20,972 bases of DNA from a virus. Of the stretch, positions 1 to 7,261 are shown piece by piece. Both the position numbers and the translations under genes were made by a program. Location of the stretch: positions 1-20,972 of IMG/VR virus record IMGVR_UViG_3300034018_003147. One strand, written 5' to 3'. Position 1 is the stretch's first letter. Each line of letters opens with the position of its first letter. The notes beneath the pieces were generated by a model that was given only the letters and a program-made list of their open reading frames with translations, made no database searches and had not been told where the DNA came from.

Positions 1-17
1 TTTTCATTTTTTTTCAT
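1..17 (-). CDS. 5' end of an unknown gene (partial)
   Basis: Only the first five codons are inside the window (Met-Lys-Lys-Asn-Glu). The start is supported by an AGGAGA ribosome site just upstream, inside the end of the preceding gene, and by a two-base gap after that gene's TAG stop. It would be the next cistron of the same minus-strand operon. Nothing can be said about its product. Confidence 0.4.
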
Positions 18-19
18 AA

Positions 20-772
20 CTATCTCCTAATGTTTGGCATGTTTTCTTGTGATGCGTTTCCCCAAAAAAGCTTTCCACCTTCTCTATCTTTTTGTGTCTC
101 TGAAAAATTAACTTCATTGTCACCAATGAGGCCAACTGGGGCTTGAATAAAATATTTGTCGCTAATTTTTATTTCCTTAGACATATCATCTATAATTGTA
201 TAAATCTCACCTTGAATAGAGCCAGATTTAGCATAAACTGGGTATTTTTTATCAACTGTTAGTTTATATCCTTTTGTCTTTACTTCATGTAGCATTGGCA
301 ATTCTGGGGAAAAAACAACTGTTGTGATTGGCTTTTTTGACCTTACCACAGTTTGCTTTTGAATTGCCAATTGCTCATGAGGATAAATTTCTCTTTTCTC
401 TATTTGTTCATGAGGATAAAGTTCTATTTTCTCCACTTGTTCATGAGGATAAGTCGAATTTCCTACGCATGCTACAGACAAATCTTGAACCGAAAAACCC
501 ACAGAGTGATCAAATGTGAACTTTTTGTTTTTTATCACAACGCCACCATCAGATTCTCTAAAGCTAATTGGTTTTTTGCTAAGTTCAAATACTTCTACAC
601 TAGCGACAAATATATCTCTTCGAGCAAGTTGCCCCATTACAACGGATGCAAGCTTTTCCAAAGGTACATCCTCGAATGGATCTCCAACCTTTTTTTTGAT
701 TGTTTTAACTTCATCTTTATTGTAATTCCCATCAACTTTTTCGTGATAAGAATAAATTACTTCGTAGCCCAT
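20..772 (-). CDS. Phage protein of unknown function with 11-residue tandem repeat
   Basis: This 250-aa protein has no signal peptide or membrane segment. Residues 1-100 look like a compact folded domain of a kind I associate with uncharacterised phage proteins; its recognisable stretches are around KKVGDPFEDVPLEKLAS (28-44) and ELSKKPISFRE (63-73). Residues 108-140 are three tandem copies of an 11-residue unit starting YPHEQ (positions 108, 119, 130), which may act as a linker or binding repeat. The C-terminal third is a second, probably beta-rich region. A GAGGAAT ribosome site supports the ATG at 772. The gene is the last complete gene of a minus-strand pair with the methyltransferase-like gene and is followed after two bases by another start codon. 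No function is assigned. Confidence 0.75.
   Translation of the reverse strand: MGYEVIYSYHEKVDGNYNKDEVKTIKKKVGDPFEDVPLEKLASVVMGQLARRDIFVASVEVFELSKKPISFRESDGGVVIKNKKFTFDHSVGFSVQDLSVACVGNSTYPHEQVEKIELYPHEQIEKREIYPHEQLAIQKQTVVRSKKPITTVVFSPELPMLHEVKTKGYKLTVDKKYPVYAKSGSIQGEIYTIIDDMSKEIKISDKYFIQAPVGLIGDNEVNFSETQKDREGGKLFWGNASQENMPNIRR
353..451 (-). repeat. 33-bp tandem repeat, three copies, in frame
   Basis: Three adjacent 33-bp units each encode YPHEQ followed by a charged or hydrophobic tail. The first two are closest (YPHEQ-VEKIEL and YPHEQ-IEKREI) and the third has diverged (YPHEQ-LAIQKQ). Unit length is a multiple of three, so copy number can change without a frameshift. Confidence 0.85.
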
Positions 773-802
773 AAATTCCTCATAATTTATTCTAATATAG
801 TA

Positions 803-1429
803 TTATTTTTGTAAAATACCTGTGCCATATCTAGTATTGTAAATAATTGGTTCTTTTTCTACACTTTCTGCAAAAGCATAAAAGGCATTTTTCATTTTTT
901 TCAAATCTTTTATATACTCAACAACAATGATCCCGCCATCAGCCATATTCTTCCAAGAAATATCTAAATAATAAAGCAAATCATCATAAGAATTTTCATC
1001 AGTAATAAAAAAACAATCCCACTTTTGGCTTGTTATCTTATCGTTTATTTCATCATCATGAATCGAACCATGATAAAAATCAAATTCTTTCTTGAAAGAC
1101 TTTTTTACATTATAAGAACCCATCCTTGGAGAAAAATATAGATTTTCATCTTTTTTTCTAAATGAAAAAAATATTTCTGTTTCTTTGCATGACATGAAAA
1201 AACATTTTTCCAAAAAACCAAGAGTAAAATTCCATGAAAAAACATTTTTTGGTTTTACAAATTTACCAAGATGATAATAAAACGGAGCATACATATAATC
1301 TCCATATGCTGGCGTTTTTCTTGAGTTTTCATCTATAAATTTACAATTTTGTAATAAGACCTTACCGTTTATAATCTTTTTATTTAAAAGAATTGATAAT
1401 TCTTTTTGTATTGTTTCTATTCTAACCAT
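803..1429 (-). CDS. Class I SAM-methyltransferase-like phage protein
   Basis: This 208-aa protein matches my recollection of a phage family resembling small class I methyltransferases. The order fits: a segment around SWNFTLGFLEKCFF (65-78) where the SAM-binding strand and helix would be, an FDFYHGSIHDDE stretch (116-127), and KWDCFFITDE (136-145), followed by an amphipathic helix and ADGGIIVVEY (163-172), the usual 'GGxxvxxD' strand. The canonical GxGxG loop is absent, so SAM binding may be lost or altered. The start is taken at ATG 1429; an in-frame TTG lies upstream at 1447. No clear ribosome site precedes it. It is divergent from glf with only 29 bp between starts, so the two promoters must overlap. 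The substrate is unknown; a sugar or glycan is plausible given the neighbours. Confidence 0.5.
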   Translation of the reverse strand: MVRIETIQKELSILLNKKIINGKVLLQNCKFIDENSRKTPAYGDYMYAPFYYHLGKFVKPKNVFSWNFTLGFLEKCFFMSCKETEIFFSFRKKDENLYFSPRMGSYNVKKSFKKEFDFYHGSIHDDEINDKITSQKWDCFFITDENSYDDLLYYLDISWKNMADGGIIVVEYIKDLKKMKNAFYAFAESVEKEPIIYNTRYGTGILQK

Positions 1430-1458
1430 AAAATAATATAGAAACAAAGGGCAACAAT

Positions 1459-2577
1459 ATGTATGACTTTCTTATAGTTGGATCAGGTTTTTTTGGATCT
1501 ACCTTCGCAAGAAGAGCTACCGATCATGGCAAAAAATGTTTAGTAATTGAAAAGAAAGATCATATCGCTGGTGCTGCCCATGATGTGCCATTTCAAGACT
1601 ATTATGTTTCCTCTTATGGCGCACATATTTTTCACACTCATAGCTCTGAGATATGGAATTTTGTAAATCAATTTGAAGAATTTATTCCATTTATCAATAG
1701 GCCAAAAGTATTATCTGGTGGAACAATATATTCATTTCCAATCAATCTAATGACCATGCATCAGTTGTGGGGCGTAAAAAAACCATCTGAAGCAATTGAG
1801 AAATTAGAAAATGTGAAAATTAAATTTGAAAATCCCAAAAACTTTGAAGAATGGGCTTTATCAATGGTCGGAGAAGAAATATACAAAAAGTTTTTTTATG
1901 GATATACAAAAAAACAATGGCTAAAAGAACCAAAAGAATTACCAACATCGATAATTCAAAGACTTCCAATCAGACTGACATATGATGAAAATTATTTCAC
2001 CACAAAATATCAGGGTATTCCCAAAAATGGGTATACAAATTTTGTCAAAAAGTTACTTGATGGAATTGATGTGGATACGAATGTTGATTTTATAAAAAAT
2101 AAAGATAAATTATCATCTATGGCAAAAACCATAATCTATACTGGCCCAATAGATGAATACTACGATTATGAATTTGGTAACCTTGATTACAACACATTAA
2201 GATTTACGAAAGAAGAATACAAAGGCGACTTTCAAGGTAATGCCGTTATAAATTATGCCGATGAAGATGTTCCATACATAAGATCAATAGAACACAAACA
2301 TTTTTATAAACATGGCGAATTAACAAAGCATTATACAAAAAAAAATGAATCAGAAATTAGCATAATAACTTATGATCATCCAGTTTCATTTAAAGAAAAC
2401 CCAGATCCTTTTTATCCTATTAGAAATGAAAAAAATTCAGATATTTATAAAAAATACAATTCAATAAAATCATCAAATATAGTATTTGGTGGAAGACTTG
2501 GTGAATATAAGTACCTAGATCTAGATGCGACTATGGCATCTGCAATAAGCAAATGTAATAAATTTTTGGAGATTTAA
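1459..2577 (+). CDS. glf: UDP-galactopyranose mutase
   Basis: This flavoenzyme interconverts UDP-galactopyranose and UDP-galactofuranose, the activated donor of galactofuranose. The 372-aa length matches bacterial Glf. The N-terminus has the FAD dinucleotide-binding motif GSGFFG (8-13) after a hydrophobic strand, an acidic strand end (VIEKKDHIAG), then family blocks SYGAHIFHT, FYGYTKKQW and YFTTKYQGIPKNGY, and the C-terminal flavin-binding block GRLGEYKYLDLD. All expected regions are present, so it should be active if reduced flavin is available from the host. It overlaps nothing upstream and is coupled to the next gene: GGAG near its end serves as the ribosome site for the glycosyltransferase one base downstream. 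Its own site is weak (AAAGGG). Confidence 0.95.
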   Translation: MYDFLIVGSGFFGSTFARRATDHGKKCLVIEKKDHIAGAAHDVPFQDYYVSSYGAHIFHTHSSEIWNFVNQFEEFIPFINRPKVLSGGTIYSFPINLMTMHQLWGVKKPSEAIEKLENVKIKFENPKNFEEWALSMVGEEIYKKFFYGYTKKQWLKEPKELPTSIIQRLPIRLTYDENYFTTKYQGIPKNGYTNFVKKLLDGIDVDTNVDFIKNKDKLSSMAKTIIYTGPIDEYYDYEFGNLDYNTLRFTKEEYKGDFQGNAVINYADEDVPYIRSIEHKHFYKHGELTKHYTKKNESEISIITYDHPVSFKENPDPFYPIRNEKNSDIYKKYNSIKSSNIVFGGRLGEYKYLDLDATMASAISKCNKFLEI

Positions 2578-2578
2578 A

Positions 2579-3583
2579 ATGAATGATGCTAAATTTGTTG
2601 TCTTGGCAACAGAAAAAGGTAAAAAAAGATTAGAAAATTTTTTAGAATATTGCTTAGAAAATAAATCTAAAAAAATAGAATGTGTATTCTTACTTGGTCC
2701 AAAAAACGAAAATAGCTTTGCTGAAGATATCATAGAAAAATATCAAACTGAAAACACAAAAATATCTATAGTTCGTTATGAAAATGATCAACCATCATTT
2801 AAAAGAAATGGTTATTTTAGAGATTTAGATCAAGATACTGTTGATAATTTCAAATGGTTAATATCAATTGATGAAGACTCAGTAACAAATGTTGATGGTC
2901 TTATAGATTCATTGAATGATGACTTCAATGAAGAATTTCCAACATATGCTTGCGGGGAAATACAAGATCATTTTCAAAAAGAAGAATTTTTAGTTGCTGA
3001 ATATATTGGAAAAAATTGTTGGTATAAAAGAGGTTTAGGACCATTACACGAATGGGAAATATCTTGTTTAAATAATAAAACAATGCAAATGATGATAAAT
3101 TCAAATATAGTTAAAAAAGTTTTTAATTATAGAACAAAATTACTTTCTGGTTGGGGTGATCATTGCCTTGGATTGGCCCTAAGATTATTGAAAATACACC
3201 CAGTTAAAACATCTTACATGACTGGTGACAATAGAATTTATGATCATAGCCTATTAGGACAAAGATTTCATCACACTCATCACATTTATTACAACATTGG
3301 AATAGAAAATATTTTAAATGTTTTTAAATTTCCAAATTTACCAACAACAAAAAAAGCTTGGCTAAAACTTAAGGAAGGAAATGCAATAAAAGATATAGGT
3401 GTTGTTTTTTTAAATCAAAACAAAACCATTACAGCATTCGGAGAAGAAAATTTTTTCTATGGTCTTTGGAATATTAAAAACGATCAAATTTACATATATC
3501 AAAAAGAAATTGAAGAAGGTTTATTATTGGAAAAAGGAAAAGATAGTGAAAACAAAATAAGTGTTTGGGAGCTAATAGATTAA
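2579..3583 (+). CDS. Glycosyltransferase-like protein (GT-A, possibly Fringe-like)
   Basis: This 334-aa protein begins one base after the glf stop and is surely co-translated with it. Features consistent with a GT-A glycosyltransferase are an acidic DED motif in WLISIDEDS (93-101) after a predicted strand, an aromatic or glycine-rich acceptor region WYKRGLGPLHEWE (148-160), and GWGDHCLG (191-198), which resembles the late catalytic acidic motif of Fringe-type (GT31) enzymes. A His-rich segment FHHTHHIYY follows. The C-terminal 80 residues look like a small extra domain. Pairing with glf suggests, but does not prove, galactofuranose transfer. Its stop shares the palindromic TTAA with the stop of the convergent dCMP deaminase gene. 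Confidence 0.55.
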   Translation: MNDAKFVVLATEKGKKRLENFLEYCLENKSKKIECVFLLGPKNENSFAEDIIEKYQTENTKISIVRYENDQPSFKRNGYFRDLDQDTVDNFKWLISIDEDSVTNVDGLIDSLNDDFNEEFPTYACGEIQDHFQKEEFLVAEYIGKNCWYKRGLGPLHEWEISCLNNKTMQMMINSNIVKKVFNYRTKLLSGWGDHCLGLALRLLKIHPVKTSYMTGDNRIYDHSLLGQRFHHTHHIYYNIGIENILNVFKFPNLPTTKKAWLKLKEGNAIKDIGVVFLNQNKTITAFGEENFFYGLWNIKNDQIYIYQKEIEEGLLLEKGKDSENKISVWELID

Positions 3584-4017
3584 TCAAAATCGTATAAAAT
3601 CAAATCAACTCCAGCTTCACTAAACATATTAGATGCAAGCTCACATGATTCGCTCCATCTTTCTGCCAATTGGCCTTTAATTTTTGGAGCAATACAATTG
3701 CTAATTCCAGATTGAATTATCACACTTGCACAATTAGAACATGGCATAAAAGGGTAAGTTGCTATGGAACATCCAGACACATCTCTTTGTGCAAATAAAA
3801 TTGCATTTATTTCAGCGTGTACAACCATTTTGTATTTTATATTTCTATCAGCGTATTTATTTGGATCATCGGCTACGCTCTTTGGAAAACCATTATAACC
3901 AATTGATACTATTCTGTTTTTATCGTCAAAAATAACAGCACCAACTTGTGTGGATGGATCTTTGCTCCACTCAGAAACATGTTTTGCTAAATTTAAAAAT
4001 CTTAAATTCCAATTCAT
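3580..4017 (-). CDS. dCMP deaminase (deoxycytidylate deaminase)
   Basis: This zinc enzyme deaminates dCMP to dUMP and so feeds thymidylate synthesis for phage DNA. The protein is 145 aa. It shows the family blocks SKDPSTQVGAVI (18-29), GYNGFP (40-45), the zinc and proton-shuttle motif HAE (His67, Glu69) and PCSNC (Cys93, Cys96), followed by IIQSGI. Two in-frame ATGs lie at 4023 and 4017. The AGG in AAAAAGG is directly against the first but six bases from the second, so 4017 is preferred. If 4023 is used, its ATGA overlaps the acetyltransferase stop. It is the last gene of a long minus-strand replication operon. Confidence 0.9.
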   Translation of the reverse strand: MNWNLRFLNLAKHVSEWSKDPSTQVGAVIFDDKNRIVSIGYNGFPKSVADDPNKYADRNIKYKMVVHAEINAILFAQRDVSGCSIATYPFMPCSNCASVIIQSGISNCIAPKIKGQLAERWSESCELASNMFSEAGVDLILYDFD

Positions 4018-4019
4018 AA

Positions 4020-4520
4020 TCATCCTTTTTCGTTCTGTTCCAAAATGCATCTTTCTTTTTGAATTATTTCTTTTTTTGTTGTATAGTTAAAAAAATAAGC
4101 GTCATTTTTTTCGTTATTTTCTGAGAAGAAATCTTTTTCAATCCATAGGGCTTTAAATCCTAATTTTTTGAAAAACAAATGACCTTCTAAATATTTATCG
4201 CAAATTAAAACATCTATTTCTGTTCTATGTCCATTTTGCAATTTATCGGTTAATTGAGAAACCAGTACTTTTCCATAGCCTTTTTTTTGAAGTTCTGGCT
4301 TTATTCCGATATTTAAAATTTCGAATTTTTTGTTTTTTAATTCGTATACCATAAAACCAATAACTTTACTTTCTTCTTCTATAACTTTACATATCCTATT
4401 TTTATCACTTAAACATTCTATAAAATCTTTTTCATTCCAAGGGTGAGAAAAACAATTTTTTTCTATCTCCGCAATTTCTTTAATATCATCCTTAACAACC
4501 CATCTAATATTTTTTTTCAT
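4020..4520 (-). CDS. GNAT-family acetyltransferase (RimI-like)
   Basis: This 166-aa N-acetyltransferase is of the GCN5-related fold. Visible elements are the N-terminal strand and helix (residues 5-25), the WNEKDF block (28-33) typical of RimI-like members, the strand pair GFMVYEL and FEILNIGI, the acetyl-CoA pyrophosphate loop QKKGYG (78-83), and the C-terminal FFKKLGF block (116-122). RimI enzymes acetylate protein N-termini; the substrate here is unknown. GGAG six bases before the ATG supports the start. It sits between dCMP deaminase, whose start overlaps its stop, and the small UvsY-like gene. Presence inside the replication operon suggests an early expressed modifier. Confidence 0.85.
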   Translation of the reverse strand: MKKNIRWVVKDDIKEIAEIEKNCFSHPWNEKDFIECLSDKNRICKVIEEESKVIGFMVYELKNKKFEILNIGIKPELQKKGYGKVLVSQLTDKLQNGHRTEIDVLICDKYLEGHLFFKKLGFKALWIEKDFFSENNEKNDAYFFNYTTKKEIIQKERCILEQNEKG

Positions 4521-4534
4521 TTTTTCTCCGCTTT

Positions 4535-5017
4535 TTACTTTAATAAATCTTCGGCATTACAAAGACCATCATCTTTCTTTTCGTATATATCTCTATTCAA
4601 TTTATCTAATTCTTTTCTAAGAGTATGGCCACGATTTTGAGCATTGTCATGATTTTTATCCCACGCCTTTAAATGCGATTTTATGAGACCTACCGTGGTT
4701 TTTCTGTCGATAGTGTACTCGTAAAGCTTAACGCATTCAGAATTTGATTGAGCTTTAGCTTTGCAATAACCATCAGATCCGCCCTCGTCTTTAAATGATA
4801 TGTAAAGCTCGTTAAATTTTGTTTCATAAGCAAGCTCTGCCATAGAAAGCTCTTTGTTAGATATTTCTAATTGCTTTCCATAATAGTCAATCCAAGCGTA
4901 CTCTCTATCCATATAATTGCTTAAAGTAAATTCATTAAAAATCATATTGTCTGGATCTAGAACTAGATCTTTATTATTTACTTTTACAACAATCTTTTCA
5001 TTTGGTGCTTCTGCCAT
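4535..5017 (-). CDS. Small charged protein; possible UvsY-like recombination mediator
   Basis: This 160-aa soluble, highly charged protein is largely helical by eye. The central part has an aromatic patch (YAWIDYYGKQL, about residues 39-49), then a long helix, a Gly/Ser turn (KDEGGSDGY), and a second helix with a TrpAspLysAsn segment and R-G-H near the end. This order of helix, glycine-containing turn and C-terminal helix around a Trp recalls T4 UvsY, which loads the UvsX recombinase on ssDNA. The similarity is only in pattern and I could not align it convincingly. The start at 5017 is chosen because GAGGAAT precedes it, one base after the helicase stop. Location directly downstream of the replicative helicase fits a replication or recombination accessory. 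Confidence 0.3.
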   Translation of the reverse strand: MAEAPNEKIVVKVNNKDLVLDPDNMIFNEFTLSNYMDREYAWIDYYGKQLEISNKELSMAELAYETKFNELYISFKDEGGSDGYCKAKAQSNSECVKLYEYTIDRKTTVGLIKSHLKAWDKNHDNAQNRGHTLRKELDKLNRDIYEKKDDGLCNAEDLLK

Positions 5018-5018
5018 G

Positions 5019-6545
5019 TTATTCCTCATCTGCTTCTATTACACTATTGTTTTCATTTTTCTTAAAAGGTTTCTTTTTTTTATCTACTGAGTATGTGTCA
5101 AATTCAATGTCCTCAGATCTTTTTTGCTGCACAGAACTCAAAAGTTGTTTATATCTATCCTTCGATATTTCAAATATATCCAAAGTTCCCATGCTATAAT
5201 CAAAACCCATTTTAAACGGGAATCTGGATCTTCCATCTCGATGCTTTATCACAAATCCACGACCAACCTCTGCATCTTTTTCTATCGTTTGCTGATTAAT
5301 AGACCAAAATGCATCTAATGGCTTAAACTGATCAAAAGATGTTCCTATGTTTGATTCATCAATATACTGAGAAATTTCAAGCTTTGCGGCAGTCTGATTT
5401 GGTTGCACACAAGTCAAAGTACAATGCTGCTTTTCGACACCAAATCCTCTAAGATCTCTCAATATTTTGTACGCACTCTCGTATTTCTTAACATTAGGAT
5501 CATCTTTCATTTCACCTACATAATCTATTATTATAAGCCCTGGCTTCCAACCCCTAACTTCAAGTTGTGAGCAAAATGCCCTAACACCATTCACATCTAT
5601 CGAGCCACCAGCAAATTGCTTAACAATTAATAGATTTTTCTCCTCTTTATCTTGAGAAAATTCAGCGAGTGTTCTTTTTACCTCTTCTTTGGATGTTCGC
5701 AAAAGATTTATATCTATTTTGGCGAATTGCGAAGTAAACCTTTGGGCAATTCCAACCTCATCCATTTCCATCGTTAAGTACAAAACTTTATGACCCAATA
5801 AAACATTTGCGACAGCAGCCTTTACCAATGCCAAGCTTTTGCCAGTTCCAGGCAAACCAATCCATGATCCAATCTGACCATGAAATAAACCACCACCAGT
5901 TAAAGCATTGTCTATGGACTCAAAAGATGATGTATATCTTTCCTTTCCTTCAAACCGATTTTCCATTCTTTTAAACATCTCTTCGATATTTAAAAAATAT
6001 TCAAGACCAGGCTCATAGTTGCGATCTATACTCATCGCCTCACGCATTTTTTCGTAAACATAACTCCATGTCTTTTCGTCTTCTGGAGCTTCTGACATTT
6101 TTTGCAAACAATCATGAAATGCAACTTTGATTGCTTGAACTTTTGCAAAATAAGTAACTTTATCTAAGAGGTATTCTCTTGTTTCAATCCCAGCAACATA
6201 ATAGTCATATATCGCTTCCAATTCAGCTATATGATAGAGTTGAATCGATCTATCACGATCTTTTAGCTGATCACTTAAAGATTGTCTAATAATATCTATG
6301 TCTGGACATTCTCTGTATTTCTCAAAGAAAGAAAAAAGCAATTTGCAAATTATAACATGTGCTTCATTACTGAAATAGGTAGGCTTTAACTTGTCGATGC
6401 TTTGAACTAGCATGTGCTTATCCACAAGCAACATGCTAAGAAGCTTTCTTTGAAATGTATCATCCCATGAAAATTTTGACTTTATTACATCTGGGTCTGT
6501 GAGCGATTCTAACTTGTCTTGCTCTTCTGGTGTTAACTCTCGCAT
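5019..6545 (-). CDS. DnaB-type replicative DNA helicase
   Basis: This is a 508-aa hexameric superfamily 4 helicase that would unwind DNA ahead of the phage polymerase. Residues 28-170 form the helical N-terminal DnaB-like region. The RecA-like motor starts near 200 and contains Walker A GLPGTGKS (230-237), the MEMDE strand end (259-263) characteristic of DnaB, and Walker B LIIIDY (337-342). A later block with basic residues in VIKHRDGRSRFPF matches motif H4 and the arginine-finger region. The C-terminal 40 residues are charged and probably disordered. An AGGAG site nine bases before the ATG supports the start. Its 157-bp leader contains two stem-loops followed by T-rich stretches, suggesting regulated entry of transcription into the gene. 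The next gene starts one base after its stop. Confidence 0.93.
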   Translation of the reverse strand: MRELTPEEQDKLESLTDPDVIKSKFSWDDTFQRKLLSMLLVDKHMLVQSIDKLKPTYFSNEAHVIICKLLFSFFEKYRECPDIDIIRQSLSDQLKDRDRSIQLYHIAELEAIYDYYVAGIETREYLLDKVTYFAKVQAIKVAFHDCLQKMSEAPEDEKTWSYVYEKMREAMSIDRNYEPGLEYFLNIEEMFKRMENRFEGKERYTSSFESIDNALTGGGLFHGQIGSWIGLPGTGKSLALVKAAVANVLLGHKVLYLTMEMDEVGIAQRFTSQFAKIDINLLRTSKEEVKRTLAEFSQDKEEKNLLIVKQFAGGSIDVNGVRAFCSQLEVRGWKPGLIIIDYVGEMKDDPNVKKYESAYKILRDLRGFGVEKQHCTLTCVQPNQTAAKLEISQYIDESNIGTSFDQFKPLDAFWSINQQTIEKDAEVGRGFVIKHRDGRSRFPFKMGFDYSMGTLDIFEISKDRYKQLLSSVQQKRSEDIEFDTYSVDKKKKPFKKNENNSVIEADEE

Positions 6546-6574
6546 TTTGTTTATCTCCTGTTTAGGAAACTAAC

Positions 6575-6605
6575 AAAAAACCCACACCGAGTAAATAGGG
6601 CTTTT
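6575..6605 (-). terminator. Terminator-like hairpin in helicase leader
   Basis: On the minus strand AAAAGCCC pairs with GGGTTTTT across a 14-base loop, with one G-U pair, and runs into six T. The G-U pair exists only in the minus-strand transcript; the plus strand would have an A-C mismatch. It lies about 30 bases before the helicase ATG, so it could act as an attenuator. The stem is AT-rich and modest. Confidence 0.4.
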
Positions 6606-6613
6606 AAAAATAA

Positions 6614-6689
6614 AGAGTGGAGGATTGTAATACTAGGATTTGAAATTATCTATAATGTATAAGTTCCCGACAATCTATTACCCCACTCT
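6614..6689 (-). promoter_or_regulatory. Long stem-loop in helicase leader
   Basis: AGAGTGG (6614-6620) pairs with CCACTCT (6683-6689), and inside it GATTGT (6623-6628) pairs with ACAATC (6670-6675), separated by an asymmetric internal loop. On the minus strand the stem is followed by TTTATTTTT. It occupies most of the gap between the sigma-like gene and the helicase gene. It could be an attenuator, a processing site or a protein-binding leader structure. Confidence 0.4.
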
Positions 6690-6702
6690 CCATTGACTGT
6701 AT

Positions 6703-7260
6703 TTATTCGCCATTAAGATAATCAAATTCAGATAGAGAAACTTGGCCAGATCGAATGGCCTTTTCTCTGGTTATTTTTTTGCCCATACTTTTTTGACCAT
6801 TCCAAACAATAGCCTTACAGTATGTGGCAAATTTCGTATCTATTTCAAGTTCAGCATTTCTATTTGGTCTTTTACTTTTTGAAATAAATTTTTCAATAAT
6901 TTTATCTAGAATGATTTCTTGCTTCATTCCAAACTTTTGTCTATTAGCACCATGGCGAGTTCTATTTTGCCACAAGTCTTTTAATTTGTTTATAATTTTT
7001 TCTATAAATAAATCGAATTTTTTATCAGAAACGCTATCAAAACACTTCTCAATATAAATTTGTCTTTTGTAATAAGATCCAGCCCTAATAATTGAAAGTT
7101 GCAATTCTTGATTTATATCATCAAAATCATCAGTGTAATTATTTTTGCAATTCTTTTTTTGAAGTTGATGAGCAGCATAATAACAAAGCTTTCCAAAACT
7201 TTTATTTAATTCGTCAAATTCTTTAGATGTGATCGGAAATGACTGACAAATACTTTTCAT
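6703..7260 (-). CDS. Phage protein of unknown function, sigma-factor-like pattern
   Basis: This 185-aa basic protein has no membrane segments. The N-terminal part has a helix followed by DFDDINQEL (45-53) and then SIIRAGSYYKR, which resembles the 'D-x-x-Q-E' helix of sigma-70 region 2. Residues 143-154, KFATYCKAIVWN, resemble the 'F-x-T-Y' segment of sigma factors and of T4 gp55. Between them is a strongly conserved-looking RTRHGANRQKFG block (100-111). I read it as a possible phage transcription factor, but it could equally be another nucleic-acid-binding protein. Translation is coupled to the polymerase gene: the ATG lies one base after that stop. The long stem-loop leader of the helicase gene follows it. 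Confidence 0.35.
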   Translation of the reverse strand: MKSICQSFPITSKEFDELNKSFGKLCYYAAHQLQKKNCKNNYTDDFDDINQELQLSIIRAGSYYKRQIYIEKCFDSVSDKKFDLFIEKIINKLKDLWQNRTRHGANRQKFGMKQEIILDKIIEKFISKSKRPNRNAELEIDTKFATYCKAIVWNGQKSMGKKITREKAIRSGQVSLSEFDYLNGE

Positions 7261-7261
7261 T

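Noticed and set aside
353-814. Plus-strand readings opposite the 250-aa gene (328-519, 353-814, 516-725)
   Set aside because: No ribosome sites, aromatic-rich composition typical of antisense frames, and the minus-strand gene has a clear start and operon context.
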